64,000 bases of DNA from Candidatus Villigracilis vicinus (GTDB lineage: Bacteria; Chloroflexota; Anaerolineae; Anaerolineales; Villigracilaceae): assembly GCA_016721315.1 (NCBI GenBank), contig JADKIL010000017.1, positions 17,619-81,618 on the forward strand, written 5' to 3'. Shown here one piece after another: positions 54,153 to 62,601 of this stretch. Position 1 is the first letter of the stretch. Every line of letters begins with the position of its first letter. Made by a program: the position numbers and the translations under genes. The notes under the pieces were generated by a model. That model did not search any database. It saw only the letters and a list, made by a program, of their open reading frames with translations, and was not told the DNA's origin.

Positions 54153-55424
54153 TTATAGTGATTTCAAAATTTCTTCTGCCCTATCAATTCGGACAACTTT
54201 CTCCACCACCATCTGCGCCGCGACCTTTTCAACCAGATCGCCACTTGCACCAGCCGCAATCGCAACCTGACGGGCATGCAGCGACATATGTCCGCGTTGA
54301 ATGCCTTCGGTAGCGAGGGCGCGCAAGGCTGCCATATTCTGTGCCAAGCCAACCGAGACGATGATCTCAGCCAGCTCGTTGGCAGTTTTCACGCCCATAA
54401 GTTTGACCGCCGCCTGTGCCGCCGGGTGAACCTTGGTCGCCCCGCCGACGATGCCGACTGCCATCGGCATTTCGAGCGTGCCGACGAGGTTGCCTTCACT
54501 GTCTTTGCCCCAGGTGGAGAGGGAGGTGTAATGTCCATTTTTCACGGCGTAGGCGTGAGCGCCTGCTTCAATGGCGCGCCAGTCGTTGCCAGTGGCGATG
54601 ACGACAGAGTCCACGCCGTTCATAATGCCTTTATTGTGAGTGGCAGCGCGGTATGGGTCCACAGCGGCGAAGGCGTAGGCGGCGATGATGCCATCACGGA
54701 CTTGTTCGCCGGAAAAATTATCGAACGCCAATGATTTCACAGGGATGGTGCAACGTGCGCGGGCAATGCGTCGGTCGGCGAGGTTGGAGAGAATGCGCAA
54801 ATGAACTTTTCCGCCTGTGATAGCTTCGATCTTCGGGGCGAGTCTTTCGCAAGCGGTGTTGACTGCATTCGCGCCCATTGCATCACGGACATCATAAATG
54901 AGATGAACAACGAGAAATCCGCCAATGGGCGAGTCGTTGAAGATGCGTACTTCCAAGTCTCTTGCGCCGCCGCCAAATTTTTTGAGGATGGGATCAATCG
55001 AGTCCGCTTCGGCGAGCAACTCGGCTTTCTTTTCGTATATCTTTAGCTTTGCTTCATTGAGATTGGTGACGTTGATGACCTGCATCTGTCCGATCATGAG
55101 CGGGTCGGTAGTGGTGGCTTGGTATCCGCCGCCGGCACGGGCAAGCTTTGCCATGAACGATGCGCCCGCCACGACAGACGGTTCTTCAAGCGTCATGGGC
55201 ACGAGTACGTCTTTACCGTTTACCATGAAGTTCAAGGCGATGCCCAACGGCAGGCTGTGCATGCCGACCACGTTTTCAATCATGTGGTCAGCGGCTTCGG
55301 CGGAGATTCCGCCTGAGGTCCACGCGCCAAGATCGGGCGGGGTAAGAGCCGCGGCGTCCGCTAGTTTTTGGCGGCGCTCTTCAATGGTCATGTTGTAAAA
55401 ACCGGAAATTCGGGAGGTTGTCAT
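54153..55424 (-). CDS. HMG-CoA reductase, class II
   Basis: 423 aa, the length of P. mevalonii HMGR (428). Catalytic residues in family order: Glu in LEEPSVVA, Lys in ATHNKGIMNG, Asp in GNDWRAIEAGAHAY and His in GHMSLHARQVA. Reduces HMG-CoA to mevalonate, or the reverse in class II degraders. With the HMG-CoA synthase and thiolase genes nearby, biosynthesis via mevalonate is preferred. Confidence 0.92.
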   Translation of the reverse strand: MTTSRISGFYNMTIEERRQKLADAAALTPPDLGAWTSGGISAEAADHMIENVVGMHSLPLGIALNFMVNGKDVLVPMTLEEPSVVAGASFMAKLARAGGGYQATTTDPLMIGQMQVINVTNLNEAKLKIYEKKAELLAEADSIDPILKKFGGGARDLEVRIFNDSPIGGFLVVHLIYDVRDAMGANAVNTACERLAPKIEAITGGKVHLRILSNLADRRIARARCTIPVKSLAFDNFSGEQVRDGIIAAYAFAAVDPYRAATHNKGIMNGVDSVVIATGNDWRAIEAGAHAYAVKNGHYTSLSTWGKDSEGNLVGTLEMPMAVGIVGGATKVHPAAQAAVKLMGVKTANELAEIIVSVGLAQNMAALRALATEGIQRGHMSLHARQVAIAAGASGDLVEKVAAQMVVEKVVRIDRAEEILKSL

Positions 55425-55483
55425 AATAGTTCCTAGTTTAGTTTTTACTTACTCCCAAATTCTATCAAATATCAAGAGTTTGT

Positions 55484-55500
55484 TATAATTTTGTCGAGGA
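55484..55500 (+). promoter_or_regulatory. -10 box and ribosome site before the histidine kinase
   Basis: TATAAT at 55484-55489 and GAGGA at 55496-55500, 6 nt before the ATG. The -35 match is poor. Lies in the 82-bp divergent gap with the HMG-CoA reductase gene. Confidence 0.5.
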
Positions 55501-55506
55501 GTTTGG

Positions 55507-57183
55507 ATGTTGCTAACCAGAGAGCAGTTACAGGAACGTCTTTTTGCGCTGCACCGTGCCAGCCTTGAGCTGGTTAAGGAGGTCACCCTCGAAACCTTGC
55601 TGGAGCGCATCGCCTCTACTGCTTGTGAACAAGCAGGTTCGCGGTATGCTGCTTTGGGGGTTCAAGATAGCAACGGGAAGCTGGAGAAATTCATTGCGGT
55701 GGGTATGAGTCGTGATGCCATCAAGCGTATTGAGCATCCGCCGGTTGGGCTTGGGCTATTGGGGGAATTGATGGATACCGAGGTTCCTTTGCGTATCCCT
55801 GTTATTCAAGACCATCCCAAATCCATTGGGTTCCCCGCTCATCACCCTAAAATGGTTTCTTTCTTGGGTGTTCCCATCCTGACTACGGATAGGCAGATCG
55901 GTCAAATTTACTTGACTGAAAAGTTGGATGGCGATGAATTCTCATCTGACGATGAGATGATCATCCAGATGCTTGCGACGTATGCCGCTACTGCCATCAC
56001 GAATGCGCGTCTCATTGAAAAGATGACCGAGCGTGATGCCGCGTTGACTCGCCGCAACGTGGATATGACCTTGCTGAACGATATCGCCTCCACTTTGACC
56101 TCAAGCTTGGAGCTCGATGAGATTCTGAACAAGACCCTCGGGCTTGTGATGAACTATATGAAGGTCGAAGCCGGAGAGATTTTCCTTCTGGAAGAAGACA
56201 AGACAACCTTGCGCATGATGCTGCATCGAGGTCAGGCTGCCGAAGCCTTCTGGACTCAAAATATTTTTCGAGTCGGCGAGGGGTACCCGGGAGTTGTGGC
56301 TCAGACTTGCCGTCCACTAATCAGTACCGACTTGATAAACGACCCCAATTTTTTGCGCGAAGCGGTGGTTAATGCTGGTTTTCATCAAGTATTGAGCATT
56401 CCTTTGGTTTCTGGCGAGCAGGTTATGGGGGTGATGAGCGTCGCTTCCCGCTCCAAGACACCTTTTGAAGAACGTAGTGTCCAAATGCTGACAGCAGTAG
56501 GGGCGTGGGCGGGGCTTTCGATCGAAAATGCCCGTCTTCACGTCAATGCACGGCGTTTGGCTGTGCTTGAAGAACGTAATCGCATTGGGATGGACTTGCA
56601 TGATGGCATTATCCAGTCCATTTATGGGGTTGGGTTGGCATTGGAAGGCACAAAACACCTTGTAGATGAAGACCCCATTGCCACAAAGGAGAAGATTGAT
56701 CATGCCATTGCCGGGTTAAATCAGGCAATTCGTGATCTTCGTGCTTATATCCTCGACCTTCGCCCGCGTCAACTTGGCAACGACGGCTTAATGAGTGGAA
56801 TTAAACGCCTAATTGCCGAATATCGAGCCAATACCTTCTCTGAAGTCAACTTTATGCCGCCTGAATCAGATATGAAAGAGCTCACACAGACGCAATCCCT
56901 GGCTTTATTTCATATATGTCAGGAGTCATTAGCCAATGCCGCCAAGCATGCCAAGGCTAAAGCCGTTCAAATTTCATTGTGGACAACGGATGATCGCGCA
57001 TTAATGGAGGTCCATGACGATGGTAAAGGTTTTGATACCACCCAAATGTCTTCATTCATTGGTCATGGATTGGCAAACATGCATACTCGTGCGCATGCAT
57101 CAGGTGGTGATATTGATATTTCATCCATTCCTGGTGAAGGAACGACCGTACTTGTATGGGTTCCACGTGGAATAAAACAATAA
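55507..57183 (+). CDS. GAF-GAF histidine kinase, NarL/DegS type
   Basis: 558 aa. Two GAF sensor domains (about 20-165 and 195-340), a HisKA_3 dimerisation domain with phospho-acceptor His365 in GMDLHDGIIQS, and a HATPase_c C-terminus with SLANAAKHAKA, HDDGKGFD and GHGLANMHTRA. No membrane segment, so cytosolic. The partner response regulator (NarL type) is not in the window. Does not form an obvious operon with dnaA, which lies 470 bp downstream. Confidence 0.9.
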   Translation: MLLTREQLQERLFALHRASLELVKEVTLETLLERIASTACEQAGSRYAALGVQDSNGKLEKFIAVGMSRDAIKRIEHPPVGLGLLGELMDTEVPLRIPVIQDHPKSIGFPAHHPKMVSFLGVPILTTDRQIGQIYLTEKLDGDEFSSDDEMIIQMLATYAATAITNARLIEKMTERDAALTRRNVDMTLLNDIASTLTSSLELDEILNKTLGLVMNYMKVEAGEIFLLEEDKTTLRMMLHRGQAAEAFWTQNIFRVGEGYPGVVAQTCRPLISTDLINDPNFLREAVVNAGFHQVLSIPLVSGEQVMGVMSVASRSKTPFEERSVQMLTAVGAWAGLSIENARLHVNARRLAVLEERNRIGMDLHDGIIQSIYGVGLALEGTKHLVDEDPIATKEKIDHAIAGLNQAIRDLRAYILDLRPRQLGNDGLMSGIKRLIAEYRANTFSEVNFMPPESDMKELTQTQSLALFHICQESLANAAKHAKAKAVQISLWTTDDRALMEVHDDGKGFDTTQMSSFIGHGLANMHTRAHASGGDIDISSIPGEGTTVLVWVPRGIKQ

Positions 57184-57653
57184 AACATACGAGTCGTTGA
57201 ATAATGTTAATTGAATCCCCAAAACCCGAGGTTCATGCTTTTTCATTTTGATCTGTTGTACTTGATGATTCTTTAAGATAGGTATGCCATGCCCATGCCA
57301 AAAGCGCCTCTGATACCCATATATGGGGGGTGTTTGGAGGCGGAGCGGTGCTCTTGCCTGAAACGCCTGTTCTAGGAAATAGTGAATATCTTCTTGAAAT
57401 CAAAGCGATTCTTTAACATAAGGTAATCTTAAAAAAAACAAGTTTTTTAACTTAGCGTAGGCTGAACGACTGTTACATATCCGAATGTTCTGCTAGAATA
57501 CAACTACGCTGATATAACGGATGTTTGCCCGAAAGAACAACATCCGCAATCCCTGAAAGAAATATCCCAAAAAGATGGCTTTGAAGCCGCTAAACAGGCG
57601 GGCTAGTTCATCTACACTGTTTTTACAAAATATTTGCACATTGAGGAACGTTT
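57184..57653. other. Intergenic region upstream of dnaA
   Basis: 470 bp, AT-rich. It holds a possible -10 (TAGAAT at 57494-57499) with a weak -35, a leader hairpin CGGATGTT/AACATCCG at 57518-57546, and an A/T-run. I found no clear run of DnaA boxes (TTATCCACA-like), so an origin here is not supported. Confidence 0.5.
57518..57546 (+). promoter_or_regulatory. Leader hairpin before dnaA
   Basis: CGGATGTT and AACATCCG form a perfect 8-bp stem with a 13-nt loop, about 110 nt before the dnaA ATG and just after the possible -10 box. May influence dnaA expression; no T-run. Confidence 0.45.
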
Positions 57654-59006
57654 ATGAACGCTGAGCAAGCATGGCAGACTGTCCTTGCACAACTCCAAAT
57701 GGATATGCCGCGCGCATCCTATGATACTTGGGTGCGCGATACCCGTCCCGTTGGCTATGAAAACGGGATGTTAACCGTTAGTGTTCGCAATGCGTATGCG
57801 CGTGACTGGCTCGATAGCCGTCTTGCGGTCACAGTTAATAAACTTTTGATCGATACTTTAAACTCAAAGGTCTCTGTAAAATTCATAGTTTCCCAAACGG
57901 AAGAAATCGCCTCTCCTTTAGACATTGAATCTGCTCCTGCTTCCATAGAGATCACCCCGCCTGAGCCAAAACCCCGCCATGTAACGCTTAATCCCCGTTA
58001 CACGTTCGATACCTATGTTGTCGGTTCAGGGAATCGGCTTGCGCATGCGGCTTGCCAGGCGGTTGCAGAAAAACCTGCCCGCGCATATAACCCGCTTTTC
58101 CTGTATGGTGGTGTGGGGCTCGGTAAAACCCACCTTTTACATGCCATCGGCAACGCATGTCACGCCAGCGGATTGAACGTTCTCTACGTTTCTTCCGAAG
58201 AATTTACCAATGACCTTATTGCTGCCATTCGTACGCATACCACTCAGGCATTTCGGGAGAAATACCGATCTGCCGATGTGCTGTTGATCGATGATATTCA
58301 ATTTATTGCAGGCAAGGAATCCACGCAGGAAGAATTCTTCCACACCTTCAACACCCTGCATGGACAGGACAAGCAGATCATCGTTTCATCTGATAGACCT
58401 CCCAAGTCCATGGTTACGCTTGAAGAACGTCTGCGTTCCCGCTTTGAATGGGGGTTAACCGCCGACATTCAAGCGCCTGACCTTGAAACTCGCCTTGCCA
58501 TTCTGCGTTCGAAAGCCGAACGCACTGGACGCCTGATCTCTGATGAGATCCTCGAAACCGTTGCCAAGCGGGTACAGTCCAATATTCGCGAGCTTGAAGG
58601 TGCATTGAACCGCATCATCGCCTATGCTGATTTGAGTGGAGCCTCCCTCACACCGAATCTCGTGGAAGTGGCTCTTGCTGACCTGATGCCCTCACGCGGC
58701 GATATTGGAGCCGATACCATCGTCACCGAAGTGGCGGACTATTACAAATTGACAGTTGAGAAATTATTAGGGCGAGACCGCACCAAGGAAGTGGCTCATC
58801 CACGCCAGATCGCCATGTATCTTTTGCGTGAAGAAGCGAAAATCTCCTTCCCGCAGATCGGCGAAGTGCTTGGCGGGCGCGATCACTCCACGGTGATGTC
58901 TGCCATCGAGAAGATCAAAAACCAATATGACAATGGCGAAGGTCGTGTGCGAAAAGATATCGACTCGCTTCGGCACCAACTCTACGGACAAAACGCTTCA
59001 GTGTAA
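57654..59006 (+). CDS. dnaA: Chromosomal replication initiator DnaA
   Basis: 450 aa. Domain I at the N-terminus (MNAEQAWQTVLAQLQMDMPRA quoted by its WQTVLAQL core), AAA+ with Walker A GGVGLGKTHLLHAIGN and Walker B VLLIDDIQF, and the C-terminal HTH with AHPRQIAMYLLREE and GGRDHSTVM. Initiates replication by melting oriC. Unusually, dnaN and recF are not adjacent. Followed by a strong terminator. Confidence 0.95.
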   Translation: MNAEQAWQTVLAQLQMDMPRASYDTWVRDTRPVGYENGMLTVSVRNAYARDWLDSRLAVTVNKLLIDTLNSKVSVKFIVSQTEEIASPLDIESAPASIEITPPEPKPRHVTLNPRYTFDTYVVGSGNRLAHAACQAVAEKPARAYNPLFLYGGVGLGKTHLLHAIGNACHASGLNVLYVSSEEFTNDLIAAIRTHTTQAFREKYRSADVLLIDDIQFIAGKESTQEEFFHTFNTLHGQDKQIIVSSDRPPKSMVTLEERLRSRFEWGLTADIQAPDLETRLAILRSKAERTGRLISDEILETVAKRVQSNIRELEGALNRIIAYADLSGASLTPNLVEVALADLMPSRGDIGADTIVTEVADYYKLTVEKLLGRDRTKEVAHPRQIAMYLLREEAKISFPQIGEVLGGRDHSTVMSAIEKIKNQYDNGEGRVRKDIDSLRHQLYGQNASV

Positions 59007-59028
59007 TTAAACAGGAACCAGAATCAAG

Positions 59029-59061
59029 CAGGCGCACTCCATTGGGTGCGCCTGTTTTTTT
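59029..59061 (+). terminator. Rho-independent terminator after dnaA
   Basis: CAGGCGCACTC and GGGTGCGCCTG form an 11-bp stem with one G-U pair and a 4-nt loop, followed by seven T. Confidence 0.93.
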
Positions 59062-59069
59062 AGTTGAGG

Positions 59070-59772
59070 TCATTTCTTTATGCTGAAGTTGTGAACTGTG
59101 ATATCGATCAAGGTTGGTGCCGGCAGGGGCTTTCCAGATGGCGAACGAGGCGTGACCAACCTGCGTGAGGTGTAAACGAACCCATCTCCTTGTTTGTGCT
59201 CAAGGACAACATTCGCGGCGGTGGCGAGTTTGCTAATGATATCCGCGGTGTAGTCATGTTGAATGAGCAGACCCGTTTTCAGGTCAAAGCGGAAGCGCTG
59301 AACGTTGTTATGGGTGGGAATGCTTTCCGGGAAGGTCGCTTCCAGCCAGCCAGGTTCGATCTCCTGCCAGTCAATATCTGCACGCATGAGCAAGGCGGGC
59401 AGGGTGAAATAATTCCAGAAGGCGTAGTTGGCGAAGTAGGACATGTCCAGATCGTCCCAGTAGAAGAGACGTCTGCCGCCGGGAAAGTAGCGTCGCGCAT
59501 CCTTGCGCTCTTCAATGACCTTGTTTATGGGACCTTCCAGCCGGACATTGTGCTCATCCAGTACGCCAGACGGTCGGGATCGTCCCAATAGGTGAGAGCC
59601 TTGAGAATGGATGGCTGATTTCCATTGTAATTATGGCTCGCTCGAAGAACGGGCGTCCCTTTAATGTGAACGCCCAGCCATGCACACTGACTTCGGCTTC
59701 AATGCGTTTTGCCTTCGACCAGAGTTCTTTACCACCATAGGCGGCAATAGCTTTTTCTGCGGTTGGGTTCAT
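59070..59772 (-). pseudogene. Conserved hypothetical protein, frameshifted
   Basis: About 233 codons in two frames joined near 59570-59600. The first part (59772 on) reads AAYGGKELWSKAKRIEAEVSVHG; the second contains ARRYFPGGRRLFYWDDLDMSYFANYA, THNNVQRFRFDLKTGLLIQHDYTADI and ends VHNFSIKK. This matches a widespread uncharacterised family, normally one chain. The start overlaps the preceding hydrolase by ATGA. The second part could restart at a TTG, but a single-base error is more likely. Confidence 0.75.
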
Positions 59773-60632
59773 GCTTTCAATGCCTTGATCACTTCTTCCG
59801 GCGCTTCTTCGGGCGGGTAGTGACCGATCTTGTTCAAGATTGTGAGTGTGTGATTCTTCATCAGATCAGTCCACACTTTTAGTTCACCTTCTTTGAAGGC
59901 AATGTCTGAGTCGCCCCATACGATGGCAGTGGGGATGTGCTCAATGCGGTCGCGTTGTGCCCATAAAACCTGAAGCCAGGCTGTTGATCCGATGATCTCA
60001 CGCGGGAAAACCCATGTGCCTTTGCGCGCAGTTTTCTCTTGATGCGGCATGTAGTAATGCTTGCGCACTTCTTCTGGCATTTTCTTTTTCGGTCCGTATG
60101 CTGCCTTCGATAAAACCTTGCCGATCATGTTGAAATTCAGCGTGAAGAATTTGCCAATAGGTCCGCCTGCCATACCGCTAAATCTCGTGAAATTCGGGAT
60201 GTGCGTGACGGGCCAGAACCAGCTATTTGTAACCACAAGTTTTTTGATCTTTTCAGGATGCTTGATCGCATACGCCATGGCAAATGGACCACCCCAGTCG
60301 TTGAACACGAGGGTGATGTTATCCAAGTTCAGGCTGTCGAGCAGGTTGCTCACATGCTTTGTATGGTGAATGGGCAGGTAATCCCAATCGGCGGGTTTGT
60401 CCGAAAGCCCGAAGCCGATGTAATCGGGTGCAATGCAGCGCTGGGTCTTGGACATCTCCTTGATAATCTCGCGGTATTCAAAAGACCAACCCGGATTGCC
60501 ATGCAGCAACACGATCGGGTCGCCGGTGCCTTCGTCCACGTAGTGCATGTCACCTTGCGGAGTTTTGAAATAATGATCCTTGAAAGGATATTCTTTTTCG
60601 TCCAACCAACTGGGTCGTGTCCTGTTTGTCAT
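59769..60632 (-). CDS. Haloalkane-dehalogenase-like alpha/beta hydrolase
   Basis: 287 aa from the ATG at 60632; a longer upstream frame enters the marR gene. Nucleophile Asp112 followed by Trp113 (VFNDWGGPFAMAYA), the HGNPGWSFEYR oxyanion/halide segment with Asn46, an Asp in GDSDIAF and His in NKIGHYPPEE. Asp-nucleophile with an Asn-Trp halide pair is the haloalkane dehalogenase layout. Substrate may also be an epoxide-like or fluoroacetate-like compound. Coupled by ATGA to the MarR gene upstream and the DUF gene downstream. Confidence 0.82.
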   Translation of the reverse strand: MTNRTRPSWLDEKEYPFKDHYFKTPQGDMHYVDEGTGDPIVLLHGNPGWSFEYREIIKEMSKTQRCIAPDYIGFGLSDKPADWDYLPIHHTKHVSNLLDSLNLDNITLVFNDWGGPFAMAYAIKHPEKIKKLVVTNSWFWPVTHIPNFTRFSGMAGGPIGKFFTLNFNMIGKVLSKAAYGPKKKMPEEVRKHYYMPHQEKTARKGTWVFPREIIGSTAWLQVLWAQRDRIEHIPTAIVWGDSDIAFKEGELKVWTDLMKNHTLTILNKIGHYPPEEAPEEVIKALKA

Positions 60633-61105
60633 TTCATCTCCTCGGCTTCCTCTACGATCATCGAAATTTGATGAAGCCCTCGCATCATCAAATCCCATTG
60701 CTTGGCACCGATCTCATTCACAATGTGTGACTGCGCCTTCTGCCAATAGGGAAGCGCCTTCTCCAGCGTGGACTTGCCTTTGGGCGTCAACGTCAGCGGG
60801 CGGGAACGACGATCGCTTCCCACCTTGACCTTGACCAGTCCCGCCCTTACAAGCGGATTCAAATTCCGAGTCAGAGTCGTCCTATCCATCGCCAGCACGT
60901 AGGCAACTTCCTGCATCGGCGCTTCGCCCATCATATCCAGCAGGCTGAGCAGCGAATACTGCGTCGAGCGGATTCCCGCCGGGGCGAGCATCTTGTCGTA
61001 ATACTGGGTGATCAGCCTTGTGGCGCGGCGGGTGTTGAACCCCACACACGGCACGGCTTGACGCGAGAACTCATACAACTTTTCTTTGGGTAAGTCCTTG
61101 AACAT
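60629..61105 (-). CDS. MarR-family transcriptional regulator
   Basis: 158 aa winged helix: LLSLLDMMGEAPMQEVAYVLAMDRTTLTRNLNPLVRAGLV, with the recognition helix DRTTLTRNL, and the wing SDRRSRPLTLTPKG. Probably represses its own operon and the dehalogenase-like gene through the palindrome at 61111-61122. ATG at 61103-61105; stop overlaps the next start. Confidence 0.9.
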   Translation of the reverse strand: MFKDLPKEKLYEFSRQAVPCVGFNTRRATRLITQYYDKMLAPAGIRSTQYSLLSLLDMMGEAPMQEVAYVLAMDRTTLTRNLNPLVRAGLVKVKVGSDRRSRPLTLTPKGKSTLEKALPYWQKAQSHIVNEIGAKQWDLMMRGLHQISMIVEEAEEMK

Positions 61106-61110
61106 AATTA

Positions 61111-61142
61111 GTGTATATACACGTATTTGAAAGGTTTGTCAA
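61111..61142 (-). promoter_or_regulatory. Promoter and MarR operator
   Basis: On the minus strand TTGACA (61137-61142), a 17-nt spacer and TATATA (61114-61119) make a near-consensus sigma-70 promoter. The -10 is inside a perfect palindrome GTGTATATACAC (61111-61122), a typical MarR operator. The ATG is only 8 nt further, so the mRNA is probably leaderless. Confidence 0.82.
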
Positions 61143-61307
61143 TGGTCAAAGAGTGCTGCCCAATGGATGCAAGGCGCTACAACTCAAGTGTATTTATGAC
61201 CGGGAGGGTTTTATAATAAAGGGTCTTCGCGAAGTTTGTTCTACAGGTATGGTATATGGAGTTTTATTTGATTTATCTTGATCGTATCTACGGTAATGCG
61301 GGTAAGT

Positions 61308-62552
61308 ATGCTGCCAATTAAGATGGACATGCCCACGATCCTGTTGTTCCTGTTTTTTGGGAACCTTATTATTGCTGGCATGTTGGCTGTTTATTCCAGT
61401 AATACGATCGTGTATTCTACAAATCGTCGGTATTTGCTGGGAAAGATCATGCAAAGTGTGGCGTGGATTTTGCTTGCATTGCGCGGCTATATTCCCGATC
61501 TGTTTTCGGCGTATGCAGGGAATTCGGTTCTTATCGCCGGGCTTGCATTGGAAGCTTTGGCATTGGTTTCTGTTGAAAAAGGCAACAAAAAATTTGCAAT
61601 TTTTTATGCTTTCCTTGTAACTGTATTTATCCTGGCTTTTTGGGGATTTGCAAGAAGACCAAATGAATATGTGTATGTCTCATCCTTCTTTGCATCTGTG
61701 ATTTTTCTTTCGGTGACGGTCTTATTGTCACGCAGTGGTAAAAGATCGATTCTTCGCTATTTGCTCAGTGCTGTTTTTGTGCTTTCAAGCGTTATTCTGC
61801 TGGTTCGTGGTATCAATGCTATTTTGGATACCAATTACAGATTGATGTCGAACGAGTTTTCTCAAAACCTGACCTTCCTCTCGACCTACTTCCTTATGAT
61901 CATCAGCGGAAGTGGTTTTTTGCTGCTACAGCGCGAGCGGACCGATAACCTGCTCAAAATCGCGAATCAAGAATTGGAACAACTTGCGCACTTTGACAGC
62001 CTGACAAATCTCGCCAACCGTCGAAGGTTCAGGGAGCATCTGACCTATGGGATTTCGGAAAGCCGCCGCCGCGCAGAGCCGCTGGCATTGATCATGGCGG
62101 ATATTGATTTCTTCAAAAGCTACAACGATTATTACGGTCATATTGCCGGGGATAAGTGTCTGATCGAGGTGGCGCAAAGTTTGGCACAGCATTGCAGGCG
62201 CAGCACAGACCTGATCGCCCGCTTTGGCGGAGAGGAATTTGCGATTGTCCTCTTGAATACGAATATGACCGAAGCGTGCAGGATCTCTGAATTACTTCGC
62301 AAAGAAGTTTCAGACCTTGCCATTGCACACGAAGGTTCCTCTGTCAGTGATTCGGTTACCTTGAGTTTGGGCGTGTTTTCCGCGACCCCAACCTCAGATG
62401 AGCATGATTACGACTGGTTCATCCTCGAAGCGGACCGGCGACTCTATGCCGCCAAACATGCCGGGCGGAATCAGAGTTTCGGGCGGTGGTTGCAGCCTTT
62501 TTGGGAAGTCGTTTGCTCCGTGCTTCGTCAAATCTATGGGCAAAAGACTTAG
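61308..62552 (+). CDS. Membrane diguanylate cyclase (GGDEF)
   Basis: 414 aa if the ATG at 61308 is used (MLPIKMDMPTILLFLFF); other ATGs lie at 61323 and upstream, and no start has a clear ribosome site. About seven N-terminal hydrophobic helices form the sensor part. The GGDEF domain (about 235-400) has FDSLTNLANRRRF, MADIDFFKSYND and RFGGEEFAIVL (the active GGEEF). Makes cyclic di-GMP. Confidence 0.88.
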   Translation: MLPIKMDMPTILLFLFFGNLIIAGMLAVYSSNTIVYSTNRRYLLGKIMQSVAWILLALRGYIPDLFSAYAGNSVLIAGLALEALALVSVEKGNKKFAIFYAFLVTVFILAFWGFARRPNEYVYVSSFFASVIFLSVTVLLSRSGKRSILRYLLSAVFVLSSVILLVRGINAILDTNYRLMSNEFSQNLTFLSTYFLMIISGSGFLLLQRERTDNLLKIANQELEQLAHFDSLTNLANRRRFREHLTYGISESRRRAEPLALIMADIDFFKSYNDYYGHIAGDKCLIEVAQSLAQHCRRSTDLIARFGGEEFAIVLLNTNMTEACRISELLRKEVSDLAIAHEGSSVSDSVTLSLGVFSATPTSDEHDYDWFILEADRRLYAAKHAGRNQSFGRWLQPFWEVVCSVLRQIYGQKT

Positions 62553-62601
62553 GAATGAAAGGCTCGTCCTAAGCGAATCAACTTTTCACCGAGGAAATCA
62601 A

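Noticed and set aside
57184..57653. Replication origin upstream of dnaA
   Set aside because: No cluster of DnaA boxes or clear unwinding element was seen beyond ordinary AT-rich runs.
62398..62601. Upstream extension of the SNase-like gene
   Set aside because: It overlaps the diguanylate cyclase in another frame, while ATG 62602 has a good ribosome site.
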